Assembly (NCBI GenBank): GCA_022009855.1
Contig: CP091727.1
Location: forward strand, 2,976,001-3,040,000
DNA: 64,000 nt
Source of the DNA: Lentisphaeria bacterium
GTDB taxonomy: Bacteria > Verrucomicrobiota > Lentisphaeria > Victivallales > Victivallaceae
Direction of reading: 5' to 3'
In this document: piece by piece, positions 9,670-19,172 of the stretch
Position numbering within the stretch: position 1 is the stretch's first letter
Layout of the letters: every line of letters starts with the position of its first letter
The notes under the pieces: generated by a model
Told to the model about the DNA's origin: nothing
What the model saw: only the letters and a program-made list of their open reading frames with translations
Databases searched by the model: none
Program-made: the position numbers and the translations under genes

Positions 9670-10012
9670 TTAAGACTTTTTCGAGTATCTTTTGTAATAA
9701 CGTTGTGGTTTGATTCCAGATAAAATCGCCGCAAGTTCTCGACTGGTCAATTCAATCCGTCCATCAGCTGATTGCGGGATATGAAAGCCGCCTTGTTCCA
9801 GTCGTTTCATCCAGATCACAAAGCCGCCATCCTCCCATTGCAGTAACTTCACCAGTTTTTTTATTACGGCTGAAGAAAGCGAACACATGTCCTGATTCCG
9901 GATCCTGTTTGATATACTCTTCCACCGCCCCTGCGAGACCGTCGAACGATTTTCGCAGGTTCACCGGAGTCGGACAGTAGTAGATTTTTACCGAACCGCC
10001 GAAGCCGAACAT
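9670..10012 (-). CDS. tnpB: IS66 TnpB (Orf2)
   Basis: Start taken at 10,012 (MFGFGGSVKIYYCP). Conserved IS66 Orf2 sequence follows: NLRKSFDGLAGAVEEYI, GHVFAFFSRNKK, then KLLQWEDGGFVIWMKRLEQG after a frame change. The shift lies in the A7 run (minus strand; 9856-9862) and vanishes if one A is removed, giving about 114 residues. TnpB is an accessory transposition protein of unclear biochemical role. It starts inside the end of tnpA, as is usual. Confidence 0.85.
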
Positions 10013-10332
10013 GACCGCCCCTTGAGCAGATTCAACACTTCGCACAGCGTAGTGCCGTCAAAACCTTTCTCGATTGCGATTTCTATGCCGTCAACCAGCA
10101 ACCGAATCCCTGAGCTATCACTCGCATTGGTCTGCAAAGGCTTGATCTCTACCAGCTCCAGCGATTCAGGGTCGCTCGCATCATCCTGGCGTGCCTTTTG
10201 CAACACTCGGATCCAGCGACGGGTACTTTCGTAAGGCAGCTCCTTCAGCTCGCTGTATTCTTGAATCGTCAGACCGCTGTCCCAATATTCTGACAGTTGC
10301 GCCTCCCAATAATCTCGTCCTTCGCGTCCCAT
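9988..10332 (-). CDS. tnpA: IS66 TnpA (Orf1), helix-turn-helix protein
   Basis: This 114-residue protein begins MGREGRDYWEAQLSEYWDSG and continues with a helix-turn-helix-like TIQEYSELKELPYESTRRW, as in IS66 Orf1 proteins, which bind DNA and are needed for transposition. It is the first gene of the IS66 operon, 83 bases inside the right terminal repeat. The C-terminus overlaps the tnpB start. Confidence 0.85.
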   Translation of the reverse strand: MGREGRDYWEAQLSEYWDSGLTIQEYSELKELPYESTRRWIRVLQKARQDDASDPESLELVEIKPLQTNASDSSGIRLLVDGIEIAIEKGFDGTTLCEVLNLLKGRSCSASAVR

Positions 10333-10455
10333 GCCGTTCTCCCATTATTACGGTTTGTGGAAGAACATACCACGCTGTCTGCCTCAAATCCAGATGGGGC
10401 TGGCTGGGCGCTTACATTTATCTTACATAGAAGTGATTTTCCTCTTATTGTTTTG

Positions 10456-10920
10456 TTAGGCATTTATATGACGTTGTTTTTCTTGGGCTTCATCCGCCAT
10501 TCGTCCGAGTTCTTGTGCAGATGTATTTTTCAGTATTTGAAAGAGCCGATTTCCTGCCTGCTGTTTTGTCTGCTGCACAGGAGGAATATTTTTTGTTGTT
10601 TCAGATGCGGGGAGTGCCGCCGTTCCAAGAGTGGATGATTGAGTTTGGGATGGAGGAATCACGGGATGTTCCGCTGAAATTGCGTTTTTCTTTCTCAATG
10701 CCGGTGGGCGTTTCCGCTTCGCGGCTCGCTGTTCACGGACTTTGATGAAACGCATGACTGTGGTTCTCGCAACATCCAAACCTTCCGCTTTCAGTCGGCG
10801 CTGGATTTCGGCGGCAGTCAGGAGATCGTCATACCACCAGTCCAGAATCTGATCCGTGAACGGAATCAGACAGCTTCTGAATGCTCCGGGATGCATTCTT
10901 GCGGCTTTCGTTTGATTCAT
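10456..10920 (-). CDS. Small helix-turn-helix protein beside relaxase
   Basis: Start chosen at 10,920 (MNQTKAARMHPGAF), because AAGGAGG lies 8 bases upstream of it and inside the longer frame that begins at 10,941. The middle (LLTAAEIQRRLKAEGL, TTVMRFIKVREQ) looks like a DNA-binding helix-turn-helix; the tail is basic and Pro/Gln rich. It is divergent from the MobF relaxase across repeats at 10,951-11,055. It may be a mobilisation accessory or a repressor acting on that region. No family is recognised with confidence. Confidence 0.6.
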   Translation of the reverse strand: MNQTKAARMHPGAFRSCLIPFTDQILDWWYDDLLTAAEIQRRLKAEGLDVARTTVMRFIKVREQRAAKRKRPPALRKKNAISAEHPVIPPSQTQSSTLGTAALPASETTKNIPPVQQTKQQAGNRLFQILKNTSAQELGRMADEAQEKQRHINA

Positions 10921-10950
10921 TATGAGTCCCTCCTTATTCATTCTTAATTC

Positions 10951-11055
10951 GTGCGTAATTTAAGCCTTATTTACACCTGTGTCAAGTGCGTAATTTTATT
11001 CCATTATTATATTACACACGTATTACGCACGTAGAGAGCGTAATACGTGCGTAAT
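10951..11055. promoter_or_regulatory. Iteron-like repeats and hairpin, candidate oriT/operator
   Basis: The motif gtgcgtaat occurs at 10,951, 10,986 and about 11,047, and inverted at 11,022-11,030. A 12-bp perfect inverted repeat (11,017-11,028 with 11,038-11,049) has a 9-base loop. The segment separates a small HTH gene from a divergently read MobF relaxase. That is the normal place for an origin of transfer and for autoregulatory sites. No nick site can be assigned by eye. Confidence 0.55.
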
Positions 11056-11193
11056 CAAAAGCCTATCGGCCACGATAGGAAATTGCGTCAGCAAAAAACT
11101 GTTTTGCGGTTTTTTCTCACTTTTTGGGGTTCCCGGTTTGCATTTCCCCGGCGGGCGTGGTATTCTGTATACGGGGTGTGTGGAAAGGCATAT

Positions 11194-14100
11194 TTGTTTA
11201 CAGCGGCAAGTATCAAAGCCACACGTGGAAAAGGTGCGGATTTTTATCGACAGCACCTTGCCAATAATGACTACTACAGCGAGGACGGCAGAGTCGAAGG
11301 GATCTGGCGGGGCAGTTTGGCATCCGCGTTTCATCTTGACGGCGCTATCGTTCAGCCGGAGGTGTTTTCGCTTTTTCAGCAGAATCTGCATCCGGAAAGC
11401 CGATTGAGACTGACACCGCGAAACAATCCTCATGCGGTACGTTTCTATGACTTCCAGTGCTCAGCCCAGAAGTCCGTTTCCGTGATGTCGTTGTTCGATT
11501 CGCGTCTGGTCGAAGCGCACCGGAAAGCGGTGGAAATCGGGATGCGGGAACTGGAACGGTTTGCCGCCGTACGTATCCGCAAAGGCGAGTCATATGCGAC
11601 GAAAAACTTCGAATTCACCGGTAAGTTCATCTATGCGCAGTATCATCATGACAACAGCCGGATGCTTGATCCGCAACTGCACACGCATAATGTGATCGTA
11701 AATGTGACGCAGGAAGGGAGCGGATCGTTCAAGGCATTGGATCCATCGCAGATGTTCAAGGCGATTCGCTATGCGGGGAAATCCTATCAGAATGCGCTTG
11801 CCTGCGAGTGCCGCCGTCTCGGTTACGCACTTGAAATGAAACGGAACGCGAAAGGTGAGATTACCGGTTTTGAAATCGCCGGAGTTCCGGAAGAGGTTCT
11901 GATACGCTGTTCTCAGCGCCGTCAGCAGATCGAAAAGGGATTGCCGAGTTTTACGAAAAGAATCAGCGGTATCCGACGGCAAAAGAAATCAAGGCGATCA
12001 CACTGATGACCCGTTCCCGGAAAATGCTGGAACGGACTGAACAGCAGGTTCGTGAACATAAGTTGTCGCTTTTGACCGATGAGGAACGGAGCCGCTTTAC
12101 GGATATGGCGTATGAGGCGGAACAGATGAGTTTCCTTCTCCCGTCGCGTCCGATTCAGGAAACTCCGGAACAGCAGATTCGCAAAGTCGCAGAGCAGCTT
12201 TTCGAGCGCAACGCCGTGTTGCGGGAAGATGCCTTGCTCGCCGAAATCCAGAATCAGAATCTCGGGAACTGCAATCTGGATGAACTGCGGAAAACACTTG
12301 ATTGCGTTCCGGGACTGGTGAATCTTTCCCGTCCGTCCGGCAATCCGTATTTCACCACGGAAACGAATCTGAAGCAGGAGAATTATGTAATCGAAACGGT
12401 CAATGCGTTTCGTGATCTTCTGCCGGAGATCAAAAGCCTCCGAAAACCGTTCTCCGGACTGCTCTCATTGTTTGGCGATCATACGGCGCAACGCGAAGCG
12501 ATTGAAACGATTTTGGGGGCAAGGTCTCCATTTGTGCTGTTTCGCGGTGTCGCCGGAGCGGGCAAGACTTCAACCTTGAAAGAACTTTGCGGATGTCTGA
12601 AATCCGGAGGCGTGGAGAACATTCAGCTGATCGCGCCGACCAATTCTGCGGTGGATGTTCTGAAAAAGGAGAAATTTGCCAACGCCCAGACCGTCGCGAT
12701 GTTTCTGCAGAATCGGCAGGCATTGCCGCCGAAAGGGTCCTATTTGATTATCGATGAATCCGGCCTGAATTCGTTATCACAGGGAACCGGGATCATCAAG
12801 CTCGCATTGCAGAATGATTACCGGGTGCTGTTCGTCGGCGACGCCAGACAGCACAACTCCGTGGAAAGCGGAGATTTCTTCCGGTTACTGGAAGAGCATA
12901 CGCGGATTCCGAGAGCAACGCTCACGCGGATTCATCGTCAGCAGACGGCGGAATACCGCAGGGGAATTGAGCTGGCCTCGGCGGGACTGGCTCTGGAAGG
13001 TTTCGAGACATTGGATCACGGAGGGTTTGTGCGGGAAAGCAGAGGAGGCTATCTAAATGAGGCGGCGAACAGTTTTATGGAATTGACCGACAACGGAAAA
13101 AATCCGCTGAACTGCATTGCGGTCAGTCCAACGCATCGGGAATGCGATGCGTTGACTGCGATTCTGAGAGAAAAGCTCAAGGCGGCCGGACGGCTCAAGG
13201 CTAAAACAGAGCGAACCATAACAGCGTTTCAATCCTTCGGCTGGACCAGGGCGCAGCTTGGCAATATCGAAAATTATCAGCCGGGGATGAAGCTCTTTTT
13301 CAACACCCGTCTGAAAGGGCTGGGAAAGCCCGGAGAGATGGTTGAGGTCGAACAGGTCAAGTCATCGTCAGGCGAACTCGTTTTGTCCAATGGCGCAACC
13401 GTGAATCCGCGTACCATCCGCGGTGTGGTAGATGTGGGAGAATCCGCGGGGCTTCCGATTGCCGAGGGGGATCTGGTTCGCTTTACGGTGAATCTGAAAA
13501 CACCGGAATTCAAAATCAGCAACGGTTCGCTGGCGATCGCCACGGCAATCCCGAACGAGTACCGGCTGCTGGACGCGGAACGGCGGGAAGCGGGAACTGT
13601 TCGGCTGCCGGAATCGTTTCATGGAATTCGGCATGGCTGGGTGATGACCAGTCATGCCTCGCAGGGAATGACTGCGGATCATGTGGTGGTGGCTGCGGAA
13701 AAGATGTCGAAGCAGGCGTTTTATGTCGGCTGTTCCCGAGGACGTTTCAAGCTCGCGCTTCATCTGCCTGACAAGGAGCGTTTCAAGGAGGGACTGGTTA
13801 GAATTCCGGCGGAGCGTCTTTCCGTGGCTGATCTGGTCAAGGCCGGTGAAATTGAAAAGCCGGCGCTTGATCGTCTCAAGGGGATTCGGGAACAGTATGA
13901 TCCTGATCCGCATCGTCTGATACGTTCTCTTCACCTCAAAAGAGTATGGGGCAAGTTGCGTAAAACCGGAAAGCAGGCAGCGGAGGCTGTATTGTCGGTT
14001 ATCAATTTCAAGCTCTCCGGTAAATGCCGCAGAAATTATATCGCATCGCGCATGGAGGAATATCAGAGGCAACTGCGGAAAATCAACGTACAGGCGCAGG

Positions 14101-14228
14101 AACGGAAAATGGCGGAAGCTCAGGTAACGTCGCAGGTTCATCAAATCGTCGAACAGGAAAGTCCGGCGACAGCAAACGAGATGAAACGGAACAGACCGCG
14201 TCCCGTTCGCAAGGGACCGGAACGGTAA
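11194..14228 (+). CDS. MobF/TrwC-type conjugative relaxase-helicase (frameshifted)
   Basis: I prefer a TTG start at 11,194 (LFTAASIKATRGKGADFY), 5 bases after GGAAAGG; the frame is open further upstream but without family similarity. N-terminal relaxase features are the Tyr pair NNDYYSEDG and the metal-binding His triad ending PQLHTHNVIVN. One base is missing near 11,937, after which FYEKNQRYPTAKEI continues. The C-terminal part is a RecD/TraI-like helicase: Walker A GVAGAGKTSTL, Walker B YLIIDESGLNS, and HGWVMTSHASQGMTADHVVV. Total is about 1,010 residues, normal for MobF. It would nick and unwind DNA for conjugative transfer. No type IV secretion genes are in the window, so the element is probably mobilisable only. 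Confidence 0.85.
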
Positions 14229-14256
14229 CCAACAAGCAAATATGGAGGTCAGCAAA

Positions 14257-14367
14257 ATGAATTGTGAACAGCAGAAATACATCGGGTGGGAAGCCGTTCA
14301 AACTCCGATTCCCCGTTTGAGAATCGGGACCGATGAGGGGAGCATTTTCTCATCCCCTGGCACATGA
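14257..14367 (+). CDS. Tiny ORF after relaxase
   Basis: This frame encodes 36 residues (MNCEQQKYIGWEAVQTPIPR...) and starts 9 bases after TGGAGG. It ends in ATGA shared with the next gene, so the two are translationally coupled. No homology is recognised. Because both lie directly behind the relaxase gene they may be part of its operon. They could also be one protein split by an indel. Confidence 0.4.
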   Translation: MNCEQQKYIGWEAVQTPIPRLRIGTDEGSIFSSPGT

Positions 14368-14567
14368 TCTCGTTAATCAAGGCAGACCTGTCGCTCAAAA
14401 TGGTCGAACTGCATACTGTCTCAGGATTGCTTTTCTCCATTGTCTCCCGGGAGTCATTACAGAGTTTGCTATCCCATCTGCAAGTCGAATGTGTCCGGGC
14501 GGTCTTTCCCGCCGATGGCGTGAAAATTGAACTCAGAACGCCGGAAGTGTCGGGTATATCGGAGTAA
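14364..14567 (+). CDS. Small hypothetical protein after relaxase
   Basis: This encodes 67 residues (MISLIKADLSLKMVELHTVS...), coupled to the preceding tiny frame by ATGA overlap and followed at once by the convergent hepT remnant. The N-terminal two thirds is amphipathic and helical. No family is recognised; a role in regulation or mobilisation is only a guess from position. Confidence 0.4.
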   Translation: MISLIKADLSLKMVELHTVSGLLFSIVSRESLQSLLSHLQVECVRAVFPADGVKIELRTPEVSGISE

Positions 14568-14568
14568 T

Positions 14569-15148
14569 TTACAGTTCTCTGCCACGCGGTGATTTTTTTC
14601 TTGCAAGCGTATGAGAATCTTTCTCATGTTTGCGTAACACTTCCTGACGTTTTTCCTCCGGAATTTTGAGAAGCATATCGACCAGTTCGGGAACCGTCAT
14701 TTGTATCCAATGCTCATAAGAGGAGGGTTGCTCAACCAGACATCGATTATGTCCCAAGATACGCAATTGCCGCCGCAATTCTTTTTCCTGTTCTTCCGGT
14801 TCAGTAAAACCGGTAAGGGAAAAAACAAGATTTGCAAATTGTTTTGCCATCATTTTTTGGCGAACTTCAATCAGCTCAGGAATTTGTTCCAATTCTGACA
14901 ACACTTTCGGCAATTCCGTTTTTGCAGTGTTCCACACTGTCTCAAATTCTATTCCAAAATAATGATGAACGATCTTATCTCGAAAACGAGCCATTAAAGA
15001 CCACTCTACTTGTGAATATTTCTGAGTCATCTTTTCAGATAACTGTTTGGTTGCTTCCCCGATTACCTGAAAGTTCCATAAAACAGCCCCCTGCTTTTCC
15101 TGATTTTTAAGAAAATCCGCAAGAGTAATCCCTTTCAGCATTGTTATA
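14569..15148 (-). pseudogene. hepT: hepT toxin, 3' part (interrupted by IS630-type element)
   Basis: From 15,141 the minus strand reads MLKGITLADFLKNQEKQGAV, then NFQVIGEATKQLS and the HEPN active-site motif RDKIVHHYFGI (R-x4-H-x-Y). This is the HepT/DUF86 toxin without its first about 20 residues, which lie beyond the IS at 16,268-16,324. Deleting the IS and one TA restores CQNITMLKGITLADF. Beyond the HepT domain the frame runs on for about 85 extra residues, ending KKSPRGREL; this tail is not typical and may reflect an indel. HepT is a ribonuclease/toxin neutralised by the MntA nucleotidyltransferase encoded upstream. Confidence 0.8.
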
Positions 15149-16267
15149 GATAAGAAACAAAAATACTTGTAGAATCTCTTTGAACGTGCTATATTACCCG
15201 TATGGAACTTCGAGATGCAAGAAAAATCAATTCTAAAGAATTGTATGATCGTCGAAAGCAAGCGGTTTTGCTGTTCGAAAAAGGACTGAAGCGTTATGAA
15301 ATCGCTCCGCTTGTCGGAGTGAGCGCCTATACTGTCGGCCAATGGATTAAGGCTTGGAAAAAAGGAGGCCAGGCCGCATTGAAGGTCGGCAACAAAGGGC
15401 GACCGCGGGGGCTTTACCGAAAATTGCTTCCGCATGAAGAACGGGAAATTCGTCGTGCAATCACGGATCGTTGTCCAGATCAGCTGAAATTGCCATTTGC
15501 ACTCTGGACTCGACAAGCGGTACAAACTCTGATCAAGCAGAAATATTCTGTGGATTTGAGCTTGCAGGCGGTTAGCAATTACTTGAATATGTGGGGTTTT
15601 TCCCCGCAAAAGCCGATTCGGCGGGCGTATGAGCGCAACGATCAGCGAGTTCGCATCTGGTTGGAAAAAAGTATCCGGCTATTGCTGCTCGCGCCCGACA
15701 GGAAAAAGCGGAAATTCACTGGGGAGATGAAACTGGATTGCGCAGCGACGATGTAAAGGGGAGAAGCTATGCGCCGAAAGGAAAAACTCCGGTGCAATAT
15801 GTGAAAGCTGCTCCCGAAAAAATTGAATATGATCAGCACCGTCACGAATCGCGGATTGATGCGTTTTATGTTTTATCGTGAGACTATGACCGCACAGTTA
15901 TTGATTCGATTCTTGAAACGGCTGATTCGCTCTTCTCAAAAGAAGATCTTTCTGATTCTGGATAACTTACGTGTTCATCACAGCAAACTTCTGCAAGAGT
16001 GGTTGACGGAAAACAAGGCTTTTATTGAAATCTTTTATCTGCCAAGCTACAGTCAGACCTGAATCCCGACGAATTACTGAACCGGGATTTGAAAGCGGCC
16101 CTTTCCAAAACTCCGGCGGCAAAACGGAATGGAGAGCTTGAAGAACATGCAAAATCCCATATGCGAAGCATTCAAAAACAACCGGAGAAGATCAAAGCTC
16201 TTTTTCACAAGGAGTCTGTCAAATACGCCGGATGAACTACAAGTATTAAACTGTGGGAGCAATATTA
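15149..16267 (+). mobile_element. IS630-family element, copy 1
   Basis: A nearly identical element lies at 36,920-38,038, and comparing the two sets the limits. Flanking hepT sequence shows a TA on each side (15,147-15,148 and 16,268-16,269), the target duplication expected of IS630/Tc1-mariner elements. Both ends contain aatacttgtag in inverted orientation. It carries one transposase gene with frameshifts. Confidence 0.8.
15202..16235 (+). pseudogene. IS630-family transposase, copy 1 (frameshifted)
   Basis: Start ATG at 15,202 (MELRDARKINSKELYDRRKQ). An N-terminal helix-turn-helix (KRYEIAPLVGVSAYTVGQW) is followed by a winged domain and a DDE catalytic region: IHWGDETGLRSDD, FLILDNLRVHHS, then LNPDELLNRDLK. 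Frame changes occur near 15,670, near 15,875 and near 16,058; together they join about 345 residues. Compared with copy 2 the first shift is absent there, so a consensus of the two copies encodes an intact protein. Confidence 0.8.
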
Positions 16268-16324
16268 TATTCTGACAGGCTTCAAAAATATGATAAAGAA
16301 AAACTGCATCATCCGTTTACTCAT
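16268..16324 (-). pseudogene. hepT: hepT toxin, 5' part
   Basis: ATG at 16,324 overlaps the mntA stop (ATGA). With one G added to the GG at 16,313-16,314 the frame reads MSKRDDAVFLYHIFEACQNI, the normal HepT N-terminus, and runs into the IS630-type element. The rest is at 14,569-15,148. The overlap shows that mntA and hepT were one translationally coupled operon before the insertion. Confidence 0.7.
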
Positions 16325-16611
16325 ACTTCGATTGCCTCCCGGAGAACATCATCCTCAATTAAAGGATGAAGACCACGCTTTGAAACAACATCAACTTTGC
16401 ATTGGAAAAGTTTTTCCAAATCATCCTCAAATTCAATATTATCACGGAATGATGCATCGTGTTCAAATTCCATCAGGAAATCAATATCGCTGGCAGAGTT
16501 TTCTTCTTTACGGGCACAAGAACCAAACACAAAGACTTTTTTGACTTTATGCCTCTTCGCCAATTTATGTATGATGTCACGTTTGGCCATGATATTATCA
16601 AGCTGGCACAT
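16321..16611 (-). CDS. mntA: MntA-like minimal nucleotidyltransferase antitoxin
   Basis: This 96-residue protein has the minimal nucleotidyltransferase signature G-S-x10-D-x-D: VFGSCARKEENSASDIDFL. Start at 16,611 follows GGAGG by 8 bases. MntA antitoxins silence HepT by AMPylating its active-site tyrosine. Here the partner gene is split by an IS, so the pair is probably non-functional and only the antitoxin is intact. Confidence 0.85.
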   Translation of the reverse strand: MCQLDNIMAKRDIIHKLAKRHKVKKVFVFGSCARKEENSASDIDFLMEFEHDASFRDNIEFEDDLEKLFQCKVDVVSKRGLHPLIEDDVLREAIEV

Positions 16612-16668
16612 GATACACCTCCAAGAACTCCGTTATCGAAGTTTAATATAACATGAGATTTGACAAAA

Positions 16669-18352
16669 TCAATCACCGACAATTTTCAGTTGTCCGAAAT
16701 CGGCAAGAATACCGGCTCCCCCGGTGTGATAAGTCACCGTAATCCGAGAACCCTCACTGATTGTGGGATTTTCGCTGTTTCCCTTGTTTTGTAAAGAAAT
16801 ATCCCATTTCGGCATCCAGATGCGTTTACGGATACGGAGGCGGGGCAGCATCACATCCCCGTGAAGTATGAAATTCCACCCGGTCAGCATAACTGGTCGC
16901 CGTGATTTGAGCGTCATTCAATAAACTTTCATACAACCCATGATCCAGATTTCTTTCGGCAAGAGCGTCAAATTGGGCTGCCAGGATATGCGTTTGCAGT
17001 TCTTTCAGGTTTCTGTCGCTCATGGAACTGTTCTTCAGCTCCATGACCTTCTGCAAAAGCTGATTGCGCCGTTCCCTGTTGCGTGCCAGCAGACTTCGCA
17101 ACTGTTCTGCTGTAGCAAGACCATCCAGAAACATTTCATGAAGCTGCTCCTCCTTCGTCGCCAGATTTTTCAACTCCACGTCATATTCCGCCAGTCTCTT
17201 TTTCTCTTTCAGCACTTCCGAAGCCTTGCGAAAGCGTTCGATCAAAGCAATGGAAAGCAGCGGATAGATGGCATCATAAAGAGCGGGTTCTCCACGGGAA
17301 CCGGATTCAAAACGAATCCGGCTGTTACGGCAGTTGACATGATTACGGTCAAGGGTTCGTTTGTTGCAATTGTAGTAAATTTTTTCCATGTTCCAGTAGA
17401 CAGATCAATTTCCCTCCGCATTCCCCGCAGTAAAGTCGGCCGGATAAAGGAAGCCAGTGTTTCTTTGCTTTCACATGATATTTCGCACGCTTCTGCGAAA
17501 TGATTTTCTGAACATCCTGCCACTGCTCGAATGAAATAAACTCCTGACCACTTATCTGGACATTTTTGATCAATTCGCCGCGACTGTTATACTGATAACC
17601 GCAATAAATCGGCTGTTTTGCAATAGCATAAATCGAACTTTCATAGAAAAAGATTTCCTTCCCCAGCGTTCATTGCAATCCCGGATGATTGCCCGGTAAG
17701 GACGATAGGCACAAATGTTGTCGTAGACGAAGCGGATGATTTCAACCCATTCGGGAATCACCTCGATTTTTCCGTTGCCGAGGTAGCGAATGCCATACAT
17801 TTTCGCATCGCTGCAAAGTTTGCCGCTGTCTTTCTTGATCCGAAAAGCGTTGATGCTGTTTTGCCGTTTCTTTTTGCAAATCCTCATACAAAATCTGATT
17901 TTTTGATCAGTGTAATCAACTGCTGATCGAACTTGCTCAAATCAATTGTTCCACCCTGCACCTGTAGAACTTTGACATTGTTTTCCTTGAGAAGCTGATT
18001 GATGTGTCCTTCCAGAAAACTCCCGTTAATCGGACGATACAACCGAGTCAGCTCATTAACCAGTATGACATCAACCTCGGAAAGTTTGAGCAATACCTGA
18101 CTCAGCCCCAGACGGAAATCCTTTTTCGTACTTTGCGTGAGACTCCAGTTCATATAGGCTTTGTCAAGCCGGGCAATTTCCTCCGCTCCTACCGGATAAG
18201 TCTCCCCCACTGGTGTTCAGGTCTTTATAAATGCCAATTACCTCAAGTTTTTCTTTTTCTGCCAGCTTCTTGCAGTTGGCAATCTGGGCCTCCACTGACT
18301 CCGAAAAATCATCCTTACCGCTGCTCTGACGTGCATAAATCAGTGCTTTCAT
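16669..18352 (-). CDS. Large serine recombinase (integrase), frameshifted
   Basis: The N-terminus MKALIYARQSSGKDDFSES is a resolvase catalytic domain with the nucleophilic Ser, followed by VILVNELTRLYR. Then comes the recombinase domain (MYGIRYLGNGKIEVIPEW, ERWGRKSFS), a zinc ribbon SGRLYCGECGGKL with a second CNKRTLDRNHVNCR, and a coiled coil (KEKKRLAEYDVELKNLATK). At least four frame changes are needed to read it; joined length is about 560 residues. GAGGAG precedes the start by 10 bases. It lies 57 bases from a prepilin gene that has lost its 5' end, the normal position for an integrase next to its attachment junction. Confidence 0.85.
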
Positions 18353-18371
18353 TGTTTTTGCTCCTCATTCT

Positions 18372-18425
18372 ACTTGTTTTAATATACGCCATATTGTATA
18401 TTTAACAAGTTGTCATAGTAGTGAT
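18372..18425. other. Probable integration junction (att site) in prepilin codons
   Basis: Left of about 18,408 is AT-rich element DNA with an inverted repeat ACTTGTT/AACAAGT (18,372-18,378 and 18,404-18,410). Right of it starts the codon run for VVIVVIAIIAILAAMLLP. In intact genes this follows FTLIELL. The 3' half of a prepilin gene thus begins exactly beside the recombinase gene. The core may be about gttgtcatagtagtg; it resembles cttcttgtcattgtcgcg in the intact gene at 39,234. The other junction is not in the window. Confidence 0.6.
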
Positions 18426-19125
18426 CGCGATCATCGCGATTCTCGCCGCCATGCTGCTGCCGGCGTTGAACAAGGCACGGGAGCGGGGGATGACCTCCCG
18501 CTGCCTCGGCAACGTCAAGCAGCTGGGGCAGTACAGCAGCATGTATTCGATGGAGTATGAGGACTACATTCCGCTGGCTACCAACAATCCTGGCGAATCC
18601 TACACCTGGGCGCCGTCGTGGATTCCATTGCTCTGGCGGTACGCGTATCCGCAGGACAAGTCCAATGGTTCGGATATTGTGGCCGCGCTGGATACAGCGA
18701 ATTCGAATGTCTTCGTCTGTCCCTCATTCCGGATTGAAGAGAACTGTCATTCCGGTTACAGTATGAACTGGAGCGTCAACATGAAGAAGGATATCAACAC
18801 CATGCCGAGCGCCGCAAATCCAGGAGCGGCGGAAAGTCAGTTTCACCAAATATCCCTCCCGGACGTTTCTGATTATCGATGACAGCGGATTTCGAACCTA
18901 TTCCTCCCGCGGGGAGATCGGGCGGCTGCTGACGGTTCAGGGATTGAACGCGGCTCGTTGCCCGGCGTCAGCGATTGTGAGCCCGTGGATCACCCGTCAT
19001 GGGGGATGTCGCTGAACGTCGCCTATCTCGACGGCCACGCCTCCACTACACCCGCCGGGAAGATGTATCTGGGAGGATATAAAGGAATCTTCTGGACCGG
19101 GTTTTACGATCCCACCGTGGATTGA
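18409..19125 (+). pseudogene. Prepilin-type (H-x9-DG-like) protein, 5' end missing
   Basis: The frame opens with VVIVVIAIIAILAAMLLPAL NKARERG in two parts, the hydrophobic N-terminal helix of prepilin-like proteins, but the start codon, basic leader and FTLIELL are missing at the junction with the recombinase element. Body motifs are GNVKQLGQYSSMYSMEYEDY and a C-terminal NVAYLDGHASTTP, the 'LDGH' motif of this family. Frame changes near 18,875 and 18,985 interrupt it. Such pseudopilins are exported and anchored or assembled at the envelope. A secreted glycoside hydrolase gene follows at 19,173. Confidence 0.8.
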
Positions 19126-19172
19126 CACCGGGCAGAGAAGGATTGGGAAAGAGTTCAACAAGGAGAAAGGAA

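Larger units (their letters stand above)
8016..10415 (-). mobile_element. IS66-family insertion sequence
   Basis: The terminal inverted repeats are gtaagcgcccagcgagcccc at 8016 and its near-perfect complement ending in gcgcttac at 10,415, beginning GTAA as usual for IS66. Inside, transcribed right to left, are tnpA, tnpB and tnpC. The 8 bases outside the ends (atcagtcg and atttatct) do not match, so no target duplication is visible. One end may have been involved in a later rearrangement. Several frameshifts interrupt tnpB and tnpC. Confidence 0.9.

Noticed and set aside
8008..10423. Target-site duplication for the IS66 element
   Set aside because: The 8-base flanks (atcagtcg and atttatct) do not match, so none can be claimed.
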